NCBI RefSeq assembly: GCF_018861735.1
Contig: NZ_JAHLEB010000002.1
Span: 172,604-236,603 of the forward strand
Source of the DNA: Clostridium lacusfryxellense
GTDB taxonomy: Bacteria; Bacillota; Clostridia; Clostridiales; Clostridiaceae
DNA length: 64,000 nucleotides
Reading direction: 5' to 3'
Under the pieces are notes generated by a model. The model saw only the letters and a program-made list of their open reading frames with translations, did no database searches and was not told where the DNA came from. Numbering within the stretch: position 1 is the first letter of the stretch; each line of letters starts with the position of its first letter. Shown here piece after piece: positions 9,464 through 18,818 of the stretch. Position numbers and translations under genes: made by a program.

Positions 9464-10324
9464 TTGATAAGAATAAGCAAGTTATTTATACCGTACATTA
9501 TTTTGTTAATAATATTAGGCTTCAAAGGGGAGCTTGTAATATCTTTTGTTTTTGTATTTTTACATGAGCTAATGCATTATTTAACTGCGAGAATTTTAGG
9601 CTTTTCGGGTTTTGATATAGAAATACTTCCTATTGGGGCAGTACTTAAGGTAAAAGACTTAGATGAAGCAAGTGCTAAAGAGGACTTGATAATTTCTTTA
9701 GCGGGTCCAATATTCAACTTAGTAATAGCAGCTATCTTTTATACTTTATTTATATTATATAATATACCTTATTTTCATTTGATTTATAGAAGCAATTTAG
9801 CTTTAGGTATTTTTAATCTTATACCAGCATTTCCACTAGATGGGGGAAGGGCATTTCGTGATATCCTTAGCATCAAAACTATATATAGAAAGGCAAATGA
9901 AATATCTATAAAAGTTAGTATGGTCATTGGAAGTGTTTTCATGTTTATATATTTTGTAAGTGTCTATGCAAATAGAAACAATTTTACTTTAGGTTTAATA
10001 ACGATATTTATTTTGATATCTTCAATTAAAGAGAAGGAAAGGATAGTATATTTGATTATGGGTTATATTATTAAGAAGAAATACAGGTTTATAAAAAGAG
10101 GATATGTAGAAAATAGAAGTATATCTATTTTTTGTGATAAAAATTTATTATCTGTCCTAGGAATAATTGATAAGAATAAATATAATTTATTTACTATACT
10201 TGATGAGAACATGAGTTTGATAGAAACTTTGTATGAGGAAGAAATAATAGAGGCAATAAAAGCATATGGTAATATAAGTTTAAGTGAATATATAGAAATT
10301 AAAAAATTAAAAGGTACTTTATGA
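9464..10324 (+). CDS. spoIVFB: SpoIVFB-type site-2 intramembrane metalloprotease
   Basis: Zinc protease in the outer forespore membrane that releases the late mother-cell sigma factor SigK from its pro-form. HELMH at residues 34-38 gives the zinc-binding HExxH. The third ligand is Asp126 in NLIPAFPLDGGR (118-129). About six hydrophobic segments, and a C-terminal cytoplasmic domain with CBS-like character (about 195-275). 286 residues. TTG start behind GGGGGA. Confidence 0.92.
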   Translation: MIRISKLFIPYIILLIILGFKGELVISFVFVFLHELMHYLTARILGFSGFDIEILPIGAVLKVKDLDEASAKEDLIISLAGPIFNLVIAAIFYTLFILYNIPYFHLIYRSNLALGIFNLIPAFPLDGGRAFRDILSIKTIYRKANEISIKVSMVIGSVFMFIYFVSVYANRNNFTLGLITIFILISSIKEKERIVYLIMGYIIKKKYRFIKRGYVENRSISIFCDKNLLSVLGIIDKNKYNLFTILDENMSLIETLYEEEIIEAIKAYGNISLSEYIEIKKLKGTL

Positions 10325-10343
10325 GAAAATACATTTCGGAATG

Positions 10344-10377
10344 ACCAGCCTAATGCGGGCTGGTTATTTTGTTTATT
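10344..10377 (+). terminator. Rho-independent terminator after spoIVFB
   Basis: ACCAGCC (10344-10350) pairs with GGCTGGT (10358-10364), followed by a T-rich run. Confidence 0.8.
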
Positions 10378-10398
10378 TAATTAAAGAAATTTTTCATT

Positions 10399-10426
10399 TT
10401 GAAATTTAATGTTCATGTGTTAAAAT
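10399..10426 (+). promoter_or_regulatory. Promoter of the radical SAM / DUF2344 / rng operon
   Basis: TTGAAA (10399-10404), 16-base spacer ending in TGT, TAAAAT (10421-10426). The following leader of about 75 bases has no recognised structure. Confidence 0.55.
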
Positions 10427-10507
10427 AAAATAATGTGGTATTTACGAGGGTAAATATTATAAAGAATTATTGTTTACCCTAGATGAAAAAAACGAGGAGT
10501 GGTTTTT

Positions 10508-12352
10508 GTGAATAAAATTTCAGATGATATCTTATTTAAGGTCGAAAAACCTGCTAGATATATAGGTGGAGAACTTAATTGTTGTTATAAAGATTTAGAC
10601 AAAATTGATATAAGATTTGCTTTTTGCTTTCCTGATGTGTATGAAGTGGGAATGTCGCATTTGGGTAGCAGAATACTTTATCATGTATTAAATGAAAGAA
10701 GCGATACTTACTGCGAAAGAGCTTTTGCTCCTTGGCCAGATATGGAAAAACAAATGAGAGAAAACAATATAGAATTATATGCTCTTGAGAGTAAGGATTC
10801 TTTGAAGGAATTTGATATTTTAGGGTTTACTCTGCAATATGAGATGAGCTACACTAATATACTCAACATGCTTGATATGTCAGGCATTACTATAAGAGCC
10901 TCAGAGAGAGGCGAAAACGAACCTATAGTTATGGCTGGGGGCCCATGTGCTTATAATCCTGAACCTCTGCATGATATAGTGGATTTCTTTGAGCTTGGTG
11001 AAGGCGAAGAAATAATGAATGATGTTCTAGATGTTTATAAAAATTTTAAAGGTCGCAAAAAAGAGTTTTTAAGAGAAATATCTAAGATAAGAGGAATATA
11101 TGTGCCTTCATTGTATGAGGTTTCTTACAACGAGGATAATACTATTAAGGAATTTAAACCTAAATATGATGATGTTCCGAGCAGAGTTAAAAAAAGATTT
11201 GTAGTTAATCTTGATGAAGTTGCTTTTCCAGAAAAAATGGTAGTTCCGTATACAGAGATAGTACATGATAGGGTAATCCTGGAGACATTTAGGGGATGCA
11301 CCAATGGATGTAGATTTTGCCAAGCAGGAATGATATATAGGCCAGTCAGAGAAAAGAGCACTGCGAGTCTTATTGATGCTGCGGATAAATTATTAAAGAG
11401 TACAGGGTATAGAGAAATATCTTTAAGTTCTTTAAGTATATGTGATTATTCAGATATACGAAACCTTATAACTACACTAATTGAAAAACATAAAGAAGAT
11501 CACGTTAGTGTATCTCTTCCTTCGATTAGAATAAATTCCTTCTCAGTAGACTTAATTAAGGAAATACAAAAGGTTAAAAAAACCGGCATAACTTTTGCGC
11601 CGGAAGCTGGAACTCAAAGAATGCGTGACATTATAAATAAGGGCGTTACAGAGGAACAAATATTAGAAGCTGCTAGCAGCGTTTTTGCTTCAGGTTGGTC
11701 AACTATTAAGCTTTATTTCATGGTGGGGCTTCCTTATGAGACTATGGATGATGTACGAGGAATTGCAGAGCTTTCAGATAAAGTTGTAGCAGAATACTTT
11801 AAGATTCCTAAGGAAACACGAAAAAGAGGCCTTCGGGTTACTTCAAGTTCAGCTATATTTGTTCCAAAACCATTTACTCCATTCCAATGGGCACCACAAG
11901 CAACAATGGAGGAAGTAGTTGAAAAAATAAAAGCTGTTAAGTATGCAATAACTAGTAAGGCAGTTATATATAATTATCATGAATCTGTAGTATCGTTTTT
12001 AGAAGCAGTAATTGCTAGAGGAGACAGAAGAGTTTGTGATGTTATAATCAAGGCGTTTGAAAAAGGTGCAAAATTTGATGGTTGGTCTGAGTATTTTAAT
12101 TTTGAAATATGGAAAGAAGCACTTGATGAATGTGGCGTTTTAGGAGAATTTTATGCTTATAGAGAAAGAAGTTATGATGAAATACTTCCTTGGGATTTCA
12201 TAGATATTGGAGTTAATAAAGAGTATTTAATCCTTGAAAATGAAAAAGCTAAAAAAGTAGAATTAACACAAAATTGTATGTTAGGCTGTACGGAATGCGG
12301 AGTTAATGTTAATTTTAAAGAAGGGACGTGTTTTAAAGGTTGCGTTATTTAA
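10508..12352 (+). CDS. B12-binding-domain radical SAM protein (TIGR03960-like family)
   Basis: Radical SAM enzyme of unknown reaction, widespread in clostridia next to a DUF2344 protein and RNase G. The 614-residue protein has an N-terminal cobalamin-binding-like Rossmann domain (GMSHLGSRILYHVLNE near 43-58). The radical SAM core has Cys residues in FRGCTNGCRFCQAG (about 263-276), and a C-terminal Cys cluster CMLGCTECGVN is present. Start set at GTG 10508, because CGAGGAG lies 8 bases before it; the in-frame GTG at 10499 overlaps that site. The end overlaps the next gene by 13 bases. Confidence 0.9.
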   Translation: MNKISDDILFKVEKPARYIGGELNCCYKDLDKIDIRFAFCFPDVYEVGMSHLGSRILYHVLNERSDTYCERAFAPWPDMEKQMRENNIELYALESKDSLKEFDILGFTLQYEMSYTNILNMLDMSGITIRASERGENEPIVMAGGPCAYNPEPLHDIVDFFELGEGEEIMNDVLDVYKNFKGRKKEFLREISKIRGIYVPSLYEVSYNEDNTIKEFKPKYDDVPSRVKKRFVVNLDEVAFPEKMVVPYTEIVHDRVILETFRGCTNGCRFCQAGMIYRPVREKSTASLIDAADKLLKSTGYREISLSSLSICDYSDIRNLITTLIEKHKEDHVSVSLPSIRINSFSVDLIKEIQKVKKTGITFAPEAGTQRMRDIINKGVTEEQILEAASSVFASGWSTIKLYFMVGLPYETMDDVRGIAELSDKVVAEYFKIPKETRKRGLRVTSSSAIFVPKPFTPFQWAPQATMEEVVEKIKAVKYAITSKAVIYNYHESVVSFLEAVIARGDRRVCDVIIKAFEKGAKFDGWSEYFNFEIWKEALDECGVLGEFYAYRERSYDEILPWDFIDIGVNKEYLILENEKAKKVELTQNCMLGCTECGVNVNFKEGTCFKGCVI

Positions 12353-13089
12353 TTAAGTACACTAAAGATAATGAAATTAAATTTGTTGCTCATCTAGATC
12401 TAATGAGAACTCTTCAAAAAATAATTAAAAGATCTGAGCTTCCAATAGAATATTCAAAAGGATTTAATCCTCATATGGCAGTATCCATTGCACAACCTTT
12501 ATCTGTGGGGGTACATTCAAATGGTGAATACATGGACGTAGTTTTAGCACGAGAGCTAGATGAAGAATATATTATGGCGAAAATGAATGAAAACACGCCA
12601 CGTGGAATTAAAATTTTAGATGTGGTAAAAGTTATCCCTGTAGAAGGTTTAAAGAAACCTGCACAGGCTATGGCAATTATTGATGCAGCGAAATACACAA
12701 TTAATCTAAAATGCATGATTGATATAGAAAACACAACTGATTTAAAAAGCACTATTGAAGAGGATGTTTTGAAAGCAATAAATAGTATTAGTGAAAGCAA
12801 TGAGTGGAACATCATTAAGAAGACTAAAAGTGGAGAAAAAATGGTTAATATAAAACCTTTAGTTCTAAAATTTGATTATAATGTTGATAACTATATTCTT
12901 AGCATATCAACTCTTATTACATGTGGAAGTCGTGATAATTTATCTGCTAGGCTACTTGCAGATTACATGAGCGAGAATATAGAGTCAATTAATAAAGAGT
13001 CTTTCGTTGATATAACAAGGGAAGAAATGTATGCATATAAAGAAGAAAAATTAGTCACTCTTAGTGAATTTTTTAAAATAGGACAATAG
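12340..13089 (+). CDS. DUF2344 / TIGR03936 radical SAM-linked protein
   Basis: 249-residue partner of the preceding radical SAM protein. In some lineages the two are one polypeptide. The N-terminus RYLIKYTKDNEIKFVAHLDL and the run YSKGFNPHMAVSIAQPLSVG are typical of the family. TTG start inside the upstream gene (13-base overlap) implies coupled translation and a joint function. Biochemical role unknown. Association with rRNA or tRNA processing is inference from the rng neighbour. Confidence 0.9.
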   Translation: MRYLIKYTKDNEIKFVAHLDLMRTLQKIIKRSELPIEYSKGFNPHMAVSIAQPLSVGVHSNGEYMDVVLARELDEEYIMAKMNENTPRGIKILDVVKVIPVEGLKKPAQAMAIIDAAKYTINLKCMIDIENTTDLKSTIEEDVLKAINSISESNEWNIIKKTKSGEKMVNIKPLVLKFDYNVDNYILSISTLITCGSRDNLSARLLADYMSENIESINKESFVDITREEMYAYKEEKLVTLSEFFKIGQ

Positions 13090-13101
13090 GAGTAGGTAAA
13101 A

Positions 13102-14544
13102 GTGAAAGAAATATATATTGAAAGACAAGAAAAGTTTTTAAGAATAGCTATAAAGGAAAATAATAAGTTAAAGGAATGCTTCATAGAAGAGGAGTATAGT
13201 GGTCCAATTCCAGGAGAAATATATAAGGGCGTTATAAAAAATATTGTCCCAGCAATTAAGTGTGCTTTTGTAGATATTGGGCATAATAAAGATTGCTACA
13301 TGTATCTTGACGAGCGATTTAATAATACCAAGATAAAAAAGGGCGATGAAATAATAGTTGAGGTTTTAAAAGAAGCGATAGATAAAAAGGGAGCGAAAGT
13401 TACTAGTGCTTTTGGTATTCCCGGCACATACTGCGTAATTGTTAATATTAATAAAGATATAAATTTTTCTAAGAAAATAAACAATAAAGCTTTTGAAGCA
13501 ATGGTGCGAAGTTCATTAGACAAACCTAGCGACATAGGCGTAATGATTAGGACTAATGCATTTGATGTAAATATTGAAGTGTTAAATGACGAAGTGTCTG
13601 ATTTATATGAAATATATAAAGATATTATAAATCGCGCTAAGTATTCCTTAAATCCCATTTTACTATTTAGTGATGCTGGAGCATTAAACAGAACCCTTCG
13701 TGATATATTGGATAAAAATACATTTAAAATAGTATTAAATAATGAAAGTGATTTTGCATATGCTAAAAAATATACTCAAAATAGATCTGATATAGATGTA
13801 AAAGTTGAACTGCATAATGAAAGTAGAATGCTTCTCGATTATTATGGAATAGAAAAAGAAATACTAAGCCTTCGTAATCATAGAATTTCTCTGAAATGTG
13901 GAGGGAATATTGTAATTGATAAAACAGAGGCAATGTATGTAATTGATGTTAATTCAGGAAAAAATGTAAAAAGCCATTCACTACAAAAGACGGCGCAAAG
14001 TACTAATATAGAGGCGGCGACAGAAATAGCAAGGCAGATAAGGCTCAGAAATTTAAGTGGAATCATTATAATAGATTTTATTGATATTGAGGACTTAGAT
14101 GTGAGAAGAAAAATATTAGATGCCCTAAGAGAGGGTTTTGCAGATGATAAAAATAAGACAGTAATTTATCCTTTTACACAGCTTAATCTGGTTCAAATTG
14201 CAAGGCGTAGACGTGGAAAATCTATATATGAGTTTATTGAAGAACCATGCAAACATTGTGATGGTAAAAGTACTAGGGTTAGACTATCCTACATCGAATT
14301 CTTAATTAAAAATGAAATATTTAAGATTCAAAAGGAACAGGGAATAAAAGACATATATCTAGAGCTTGATTTGATTTACAAAAAGGATGTTATGGAGGAT
14401 GTTTTAGAATTTGTAAAACAAATAGGGGCACTTGAAAGTAGTGTTTATGTGGATTTTACAACACATCTGGAAAAATTCAAAGTTGAATCATTAATTTTTG
14501 CAAATCAAATACGGGATTTGTTAGCATTTAAGATATATGGATAA
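13102..14544 (+). CDS. rng: Ribonuclease G/E family endoribonuclease
   Basis: Single-strand endoribonuclease for rRNA maturation and mRNA decay. 480 residues: an S1 RNA-binding domain near residues 35-110, the RNase E/G catalytic core with metal-binding Asp in YVIDVNSGK and IIIDFIDIED, and a zinc-link motif EPCKHCDGKS (CxxC). GTG start behind GGAG, 12 bases after the DUF2344 gene. It lacks the long RNase E tail, so it is of the RNase G type. Confidence 0.94.
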   Translation: MKEIYIERQEKFLRIAIKENNKLKECFIEEEYSGPIPGEIYKGVIKNIVPAIKCAFVDIGHNKDCYMYLDERFNNTKIKKGDEIIVEVLKEAIDKKGAKVTSAFGIPGTYCVIVNINKDINFSKKINNKAFEAMVRSSLDKPSDIGVMIRTNAFDVNIEVLNDEVSDLYEIYKDIINRAKYSLNPILLFSDAGALNRTLRDILDKNTFKIVLNNESDFAYAKKYTQNRSDIDVKVELHNESRMLLDYYGIEKEILSLRNHRISLKCGGNIVIDKTEAMYVIDVNSGKNVKSHSLQKTAQSTNIEAATEIARQIRLRNLSGIIIIDFIDIEDLDVRRKILDALREGFADDKNKTVIYPFTQLNLVQIARRRRGKSIYEFIEEPCKHCDGKSTRVRLSYIEFLIKNEIFKIQKEQGIKDIYLELDLIYKKDVMEDVLEFVKQIGALESSVYVDFTTHLEKFKVESLIFANQIRDLLAFKIYG

Positions 14545-14550
14545 ATGTAC

Positions 14551-14579
14551 TTTACAAACATACGAATATATGATAAAAT
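14551..14579 (+). promoter_or_regulatory. Promoter of the rplU operon
   Basis: TTTACA (14551-14556), 17-base spacer ending in TGA, TAAAAT (14574-14579), immediately after the rng stop. Predicted start near 14586. Confidence 0.65.
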
Positions 14580-14585
14580 GGCTTT

Positions 14586-14685
14586 TGTAGGCCGCACACA
14601 CAAGGTTATGAAACATACTTGCTTTAAAAGTTACAATAAAAGTATGTACCTGGGATGGCGAGACTGGATCAAGGAGGTGTATTTT
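14586..14685 (+). ncRNA. Probable L21 leader RNA upstream of rplU
   Basis: About 100 untranslated bases between a good promoter and rplU. A stem CATACTT (14614-14620) with AAGTATG (14640-14646) is flanked by the unusually GC-rich stretches GCCGCACACACAAGG and CCTGGGATGGCGAG. Firmicute rplU genes are known to carry the L21 leader (Rfam RF00559), an autoregulatory element. Assignment rests on position and on recall of this pattern. A covariance-model search would decide. Confidence 0.6.
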
Positions 14686-14997
14686 ATGTACGCAGTTTTA
14701 GTTACAGGTGGAAAACAATACAGAGTTCAAGAAGGAGACGTTTTATTCGTTGAGAAATTGAATGCTGAAGTTGAAACAACTGTTGAATTTAATGAAATTC
14801 TTGCAGTAGGCAAGGAAGATGGTTTAGTAGTTGGTAAACCTTTAGTTGAAGGAGCTTCTATTGTTGCTAAGGTATTAGCACAAGGAAAAGCTAAAAAAGT
14901 TGTAGTTTTCAAGTTTAAGAGAAAGTTAGATTACAGAAAGAAACAAGGACACAGACAAGCATATACTAAGATTCAAATTGAGAAGATACAGGCTTAA
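14686..14997 (+). CDS. rplU: 50S ribosomal protein L21
   Basis: 103 residues starting [18 protein letters not shown], the canonical L21 N-terminus, and ending in the 23S rRNA-binding motif [17 protein letters not shown]. Start at ATG 14686 behind AAGGAGGTG. The frame is open further upstream, but that region is the leader. First gene of rplU-prp-rpmA. Confidence 0.98.
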   Translation: MYAVLVTGGKQYRVQEGDVLFVEKLNAEVETTVEFNEILAVGKEDGLVVGKPLVEGASIVAKVLAQGKAKKVVVFKFKRKLDYRKKQGHRQAYTKIQIEKIQA

Positions 14998-14999
14998 TT

Positions 15000-15332
15000 A
15001 TGGTCAAAGTTAAATTTGTCCGAAGTTCTGGTAAAATAATTTCTTTTAAAATTAAAGGTCATGCTCAGCCTAAAGAAAAACAATTAGATGTAGATTTAAT
15101 TTGTAATTCTATTTCAGTAATTTCTCAAACTACAGTTATTGGGATTGAGGAAGTTTTGAAAATTAAGGTTAAGTATGTTATAGATGATGGATTTTTAAAT
15201 TTAAATTTAAAAGGTCAAACTCTAGAAGATATCGAAAGATGTCAAGTTTTACTTGAAACAATGATACTTGGACTCAAGAGTATAGAAATTACTTATGGTA
15301 AATATATAAATGTAGAAATAGAGGAGGTGTAA
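15000..15332 (+). CDS. prp: Ribosomal-processing cysteine protease Prp
   Basis: Cysteine protease that removes the N-terminal extension of ribosomal protein L27. 110 residues. The catalytic pair is His21 (in GHA) and Cys35 (in DLICNSISV). It sits between rplU and rpmA, two bases after rplU, as in other Firmicutes whose L27 has a cleavable leader. The L27 encoded next indeed has that leader. Confidence 0.96.
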   Translation: MVKVKFVRSSGKIISFKIKGHAQPKEKQLDVDLICNSISVISQTTVIGIEEVLKIKVKYVIDDGFLNLNLKGQTLEDIERCQVLLETMILGLKSIEITYGKYINVEIEEV

Positions 15333-15336
15333 TACT

Positions 15337-15639
15337 ATGTTAGTTATGAACCTTCAGTTATTTGCTCATAAAAAAGGAGTAGGTAGCTCAAGAAATGGTA
15401 GAGATAGTGAGTCTAAAAGACTTGGTACTAAACGTGCAGATGGACAATTTGTTCTTTCAGGTAATATTTTAGTAAGACAAAGAGGAACAAAAATTCATCC
15501 AGGAAACAACGTTGGAATCGGTGGAGATGACACTCTTTTTGCTAAAATTGATGGAATTGTAAAATTCGAAAGAATGGGAAAAATGAAGAAAAAAGCAAGC
15601 GTTTATCCTGTTGCAGTAGAAATGTCAATCGCTGAATAA
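15337..15639 (+). CDS. rpmA: 50S ribosomal protein L27 precursor with Prp cleavage site
   Basis: 100 residues. The mature protein begins [15 protein letters not shown] and is preceded by LVMNLQLF. The stretch MNLQLF before AHKKG matches the known Prp cleavage motif, so mature L27 needs Prp action to expose the tail that reaches the peptidyl transferase centre. ATG 15337 follows GAGGAGGTG; ATG 15346 is an alternative. Confidence 0.98.
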   Translation: MLVMNLQLFAHKKGVGSSRNGRDSESKRLGTKRADGQFVLSGNILVRQRGTKIHPGNNVGIGGDDTLFAKIDGIVKFERMGKMKKKASVYPVAVEMSIAE

Positions 15640-15642
15640 TTT

Positions 15643-15668
15643 AAGGCACCCTTAAAGGGTGCTTTTTT
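15643..15668 (+). terminator. Terminator/attenuator after rpmA
   Basis: GCACCC (15646-15651) pairs with GGGTGC (15657-15662) across a 5-base loop, then six T. It probably reduces transcription into the Spo0B-like gene and obg. Confidence 0.85.
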
Positions 15669-15691
15669 AAAATTCTCTTTTGGAGGATATA

Positions 15692-16303
15692 ATGATTGGA
15701 ATAGAAAAAGTTAGATTAGAAGAAGATGGGTTAAAAGAAAATGGATCAGAAAGAAATGAAGTAGGAAAAGACGAATTAGAAAATTATATACTTTTACTTA
15801 GAAAACAAAGACACGATTTTATGAACGATCTGCAAGTTATATCTGGATATTTGCAAATGAAGCGGCCTGAGGGTGCTTTAGAATATATAGATAAATTAGC
15901 TAAGCAAAACATAATTATTAGTGAAATTTATAAATTGCAAGATAATAGATTTTCATTATGCATTGAAAGTAACCTTAAAAGATTATGGCTAAATGAAGTG
16001 AAAGTAGAAATAGATATAGAGATTGATAATTTTAAAGGTAAAATTTTCGAAGATCAATACAATAAAAAAAATAATTTAGTTAATACTATATTTATGGAAC
16101 TAGAAGATACTAATCAAAATTTTATTTATATTTACATATTTGAAGATGAACTTGGTGAAAGTCTACTTATTGCTAATAATGAAACCATGCTAGGTGAATT
16201 AAGTTGGATGGAAGAATGGCAACAAATAGATGGAGATATAGATAATCTTAAAATTTATAAATGCAGTTTTGATAATAATATAGCTTATCGGTTTATATTT
16301 TAA
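15692..16303 (+). CDS. Spo0B-like sporulation phosphotransferase
   Basis: 203 residues from ATG 15692 (GGAGG 5 bases upstream). The segment LLRKQRHDFMNDLQVISGYL (about residues 32-51) is the Spo0B-type alpha-hairpin with the phosphorylatable His, followed by a degenerate ATPase-like C-terminal domain. Position between rpmA and obg is identical to spo0B in Bacillus subtilis. In Bacillus Spo0B passes phosphate from Spo0F to Spo0A. Clostridia are generally described as lacking that relay, so the present role is open. Confidence 0.82.
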   Translation: MIGIEKVRLEEDGLKENGSERNEVGKDELENYILLLRKQRHDFMNDLQVISGYLQMKRPEGALEYIDKLAKQNIIISEIYKLQDNRFSLCIESNLKRLWLNEVKVEIDIEIDNFKGKIFEDQYNKKNNLVNTIFMELEDTNQNFIYIYIFEDELGESLLIANNETMLGELSWMEEWQQIDGDIDNLKIYKCSFDNNIAYRFIF

Positions 16304-16388
16304 TCAAATTATATTCTAATCAAATTAATTGTATTCTAATGAATCAAAAATTTAAAAATAGAAAATGCGCTAAGGTAAGGTGAAATAT

Positions 16389-17672
16389 ATGTTTATTGAT
16401 ACAGCAAGGATTTTTGTTAAATCGGGGAATGGTGGAAATGGAGCCGTTTCGTTTAGAACAGAGAAGTATATACCATTAGGTGGACCAGATGGTGGAGATG
16501 GCGGAGATGGTGGAGATGTAATATTTGTAGTTGATGCAAGTATGACAACTTTATTAGATTTTTCATATGCAAGAAAATTCGTAGCAAAAAATGGAATAGC
16601 AGGTTCTGGTTCTAAGTGTTATGGAAAAGCTGGAGAGGATCTGTATGTTAAGGTTCCAATGGGTACTATTGTACGTGATTTGGAATCAGATAAGGTTATG
16701 TACGATTTAGCTCATGATGGTGAAACTTATAGAGTTTGCAGGGCTGGACAAGGCGGAAAAGGTAATGTTAAATTCTGTACGCCTACAAGGCAAGCACCAA
16801 ACTTTGCTGAACCAGGAATGCCTGGAGAAGAGAGATGGATTAAACTTGAACTTAAGATCTTAGCTGATGTTGGGTTATTAGGTTTTCCAAATGTAGGTAA
16901 GTCAACACTACTTTCAGTAGTGTCAAAAGCAAGACCTAAAATTGCTAATTATCATTTTACTACATTAAAACCAAATTTAGGAGTAGTAAGTGTTAAGGGT
17001 GCAAATCATTTTGTTATGGCTGATATACCAGGTATAATTGAAGGAGCCGCTGAGGGAGTAGGTCTTGGAATAGGTTTTCTAAGACATATCGAAAGAACTA
17101 GAATGCTTATTCATGTGGTTGATATTTCAGGAATTGAAGGCAGAGATCCTGTAGAAGATTTTATGAAAATAAATGAAGAACTACGAAAATATAGTGTTAA
17201 GTTGTGGGATAGGCCTCAAATAATAGCTGCGAATAAAAGCGATTTACTATTTGATGATGAAGTCTTTGAAAATTTCAAGAAAAAATTAAATGAATTAGGA
17301 TTCGATGATAGTAAAATATTCAAAATATCTGCAGCTACAAATCAAGGTGTTGAAGATTTGATGAAAGAAGCAGCAAGAATGTTATCAACTATCCCAGTTA
17401 CAGAACTTGTAATTAACGATGAAGATAAATTTATAGTTGAAGAAAAAAGATTTACATACACTGTTGAGGTGGATGATCAAGGAACTTATGTTGTTGAAGG
17501 AAGTTTTGTTGAAAGATTGCTTAGTGCAGTTAATATAAACGAACCAGACTCTCTCAAATATTTCCATAAAGTATTGAAAAATAAGGGAGTATTTGATACA
17601 CTAGTTTCAAAAGGAATTCAAGACGGAGATTTAGTAAGACTACAGAAATTTGAATTTGAATTCTTATTATAA
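16389..17672 (+). CDS. obg: GTPase Obg (CgtA), ribosome assembly
   Basis: Essential GTPase for 50S assembly and stress signalling. 427 residues: glycine-rich Obg fold ([15 protein letters not shown] near 14-28), G domain ([10 protein letters not shown] near 166-175, DIPG, NKSD) and a C-terminal OCT domain. Start at ATG 16389, giving the canonical [16 protein letters not shown], rather than GTG 16380. Confidence 0.98.
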   Translation: MFIDTARIFVKSGNGGNGAVSFRTEKYIPLGGPDGGDGGDGGDVIFVVDASMTTLLDFSYARKFVAKNGIAGSGSKCYGKAGEDLYVKVPMGTIVRDLESDKVMYDLAHDGETYRVCRAGQGGKGNVKFCTPTRQAPNFAEPGMPGEERWIKLELKILADVGLLGFPNVGKSTLLSVVSKARPKIANYHFTTLKPNLGVVSVKGANHFVMADIPGIIEGAAEGVGLGIGFLRHIERTRMLIHVVDISGIEGRDPVEDFMKINEELRKYSVKLWDRPQIIAANKSDLLFDDEVFENFKKKLNELGFDDSKIFKISAATNQGVEDLMKEAARMLSTIPVTELVINDEDKFIVEEKRFTYTVEVDDQGTYVVEGSFVERLLSAVNINEPDSLKYFHKVLKNKGVFDTLVSKGIQDGDLVRLQKFEFEFLL

Positions 17673-17691
17673 TAGATAAAGACTAAAAATT

Positions 17692-17763
17692 ACTATTTTA
17701 CACGGAACATGAAAACAAAATAGTATGAGAGTTGTAATATTTATTTTCATGTCCCCAAACATG
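17692..17763 (+). promoter_or_regulatory. Structured leader upstream of yhbY with competing hairpins
   Basis: Three pairings share the same bases: ACTATTTT (17692-17699) with AAAATAGT (17717-17724); GGAACATGAAAA (17704-17715) with TTTTCATGTCC (17744-17754, one bulge); and CATGT (17748-17752) with ACATG (17759-17763), just before the yhbY ribosome binding site. The second excludes the other two. Function unknown. Confidence 0.45.
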
Positions 17764-17779
17764 TAGTTAGGAGGATATT

Positions 17780-18070
17780 ATGATTACAAGTAAGCAAAGA
17801 AGTTACTTAAGAACTATTGCAAACCCATTACAGCCTATATTTCAGCTTGGAAAAGCAGGGATAGAAGAAAATTTTTTAAAGCAGTTAGTGGATGCACTAG
17901 AATCTAGAGAAATTATAAAAATTAAAGTGCTAAATAATAGTGGTATAACTGCAAGAGAAGCTTCAGATATAATTTGTGAAGCAATAGGAGCAGAGGGAGT
18001 TCAATCTATCGGTAGTAAATGTGTATTATACAAAAGGTCAATAAATAAGCCTAGAATTGAATTACCATAA
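17780..18070 (+). CDS. yhbY: YhbY-family RNA-binding protein (CRM domain)
   Basis: 96-residue ribosome-assembly factor with a CRS1-YhbY (CRM) domain. Conserved features are LRTIANPLQPIFQLGKAGI, the GxxG-like loop region, and IGSKCVLYK near the end. Typical neighbour of obg and nadD. RBS AGGAGG. Confidence 0.95.
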   Translation: MITSKQRSYLRTIANPLQPIFQLGKAGIEENFLKQLVDALESREIIKIKVLNNSGITAREASDIICEAIGAEGVQSIGSKCVLYKRSINKPRIELP

Positions 18071-18095
18071 AAGCATGTAATCTTACATGCTTTTC
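18069..18095 (+). terminator. Rho-independent terminator after yhbY
   Basis: AAAAGCATGTAA (18069-18080) pairs perfectly with TTACATGCTTTT (18083-18094). The stem starts within the yhbY stop codon. Confidence 0.85.
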
Positions 18096-18118
18096 CTCTA
18101 TTTAAATCACAATTTATA

Positions 18119-18148
18119 TTGTTTTGTTTGTATGATTATATATATAAT
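18119..18148 (+). promoter_or_regulatory. Promoter of nadD-yqeK-LCP genes
   Basis: TTGTTT (18119-18124), 18-base spacer, TATAAT (18143-18148), 16 bases before the nadD start. Confidence 0.5.
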
Positions 18149-18164
18149 ATAAAGAGGTGTTATA

Positions 18165-18764
18165 GTGAAAAAGGCCATTTTTGGAGGAACGTTTGATCCT
18201 ATTCACATAGGTCACGTTCACATAGCATATGAAGCTTTATACAATCTACATTTGGACAAAATCTTATTCATGCCAGCGGGAAATCCACCTAATAAAATCA
18301 ATAAAAACATTACAGATGCTCAAATTAGATATGATTTAGTTGAAAAGGCAGTAGAGAACGAAAATGACTTTGAAATAAGTGATTATGAAATAAATAAAAA
18401 AGAAAACAGTTATACCTACGAAACAATTGAACTTTTTAATGATATACAAAGTGATACTAAGTGGTATTTTTTAATAGGTGCAGATAGCCTAATGGACCTA
18501 GATAACTGGAAAAATGTCGATAGAATATTTAATAATTGTAAGCTAGTAGTTTACAATAGGGCAGGGTTCGAAGTAGAAGAAGTGCTAAAACAAAAAAAAT
18601 ATTTGGAACAAAAGTTTAATAAAGAAATAATATTTTTAAATATGCCAATTATAGATATATCATCAACTAATATTAGAAAGAGTATAAAAGAAGGTAGAAA
18701 TGTTGATTATCTTCTTCCTGGTGGTGTTAATGAAATTATCGATAAACGTGATTTATATAAATAG
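18165..18764 (+). CDS. nadD: Nicotinate-nucleotide adenylyltransferase
   Basis: Adenylates nicotinate mononucleotide in NAD synthesis. 199 residues, with the nucleotidyltransferase motif GGTFDPIHIGH at 6-16 and the C-terminal ISSTNIRKSI motif. GTG start behind AGAGGTG. Followed by yqeK, the usual pair. Confidence 0.97.
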   Translation: MKKAIFGGTFDPIHIGHVHIAYEALYNLHLDKILFMPAGNPPNKINKNITDAQIRYDLVEKAVENENDFEISDYEINKKENSYTYETIELFNDIQSDTKWYFLIGADSLMDLDNWKNVDRIFNNCKLVVYNRAGFEVEEVLKQKKYLEQKFNKEIIFLNMPIIDISSTNIRKSIKEGRNVDYLLPGGVNEIIDKRDLYK

Positions 18765-18818
18765 ATGTAAGATAATCCGTAATTAGTTTCTGAGATATAG
18801 AAATGGAGGAGGATTTTA

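Noticed and set aside
16304..16388. Short direct repeats AATCAAATTA before obg
   Set aside because: Two copies of a 10-base AT-rich word are not enough to call an element.
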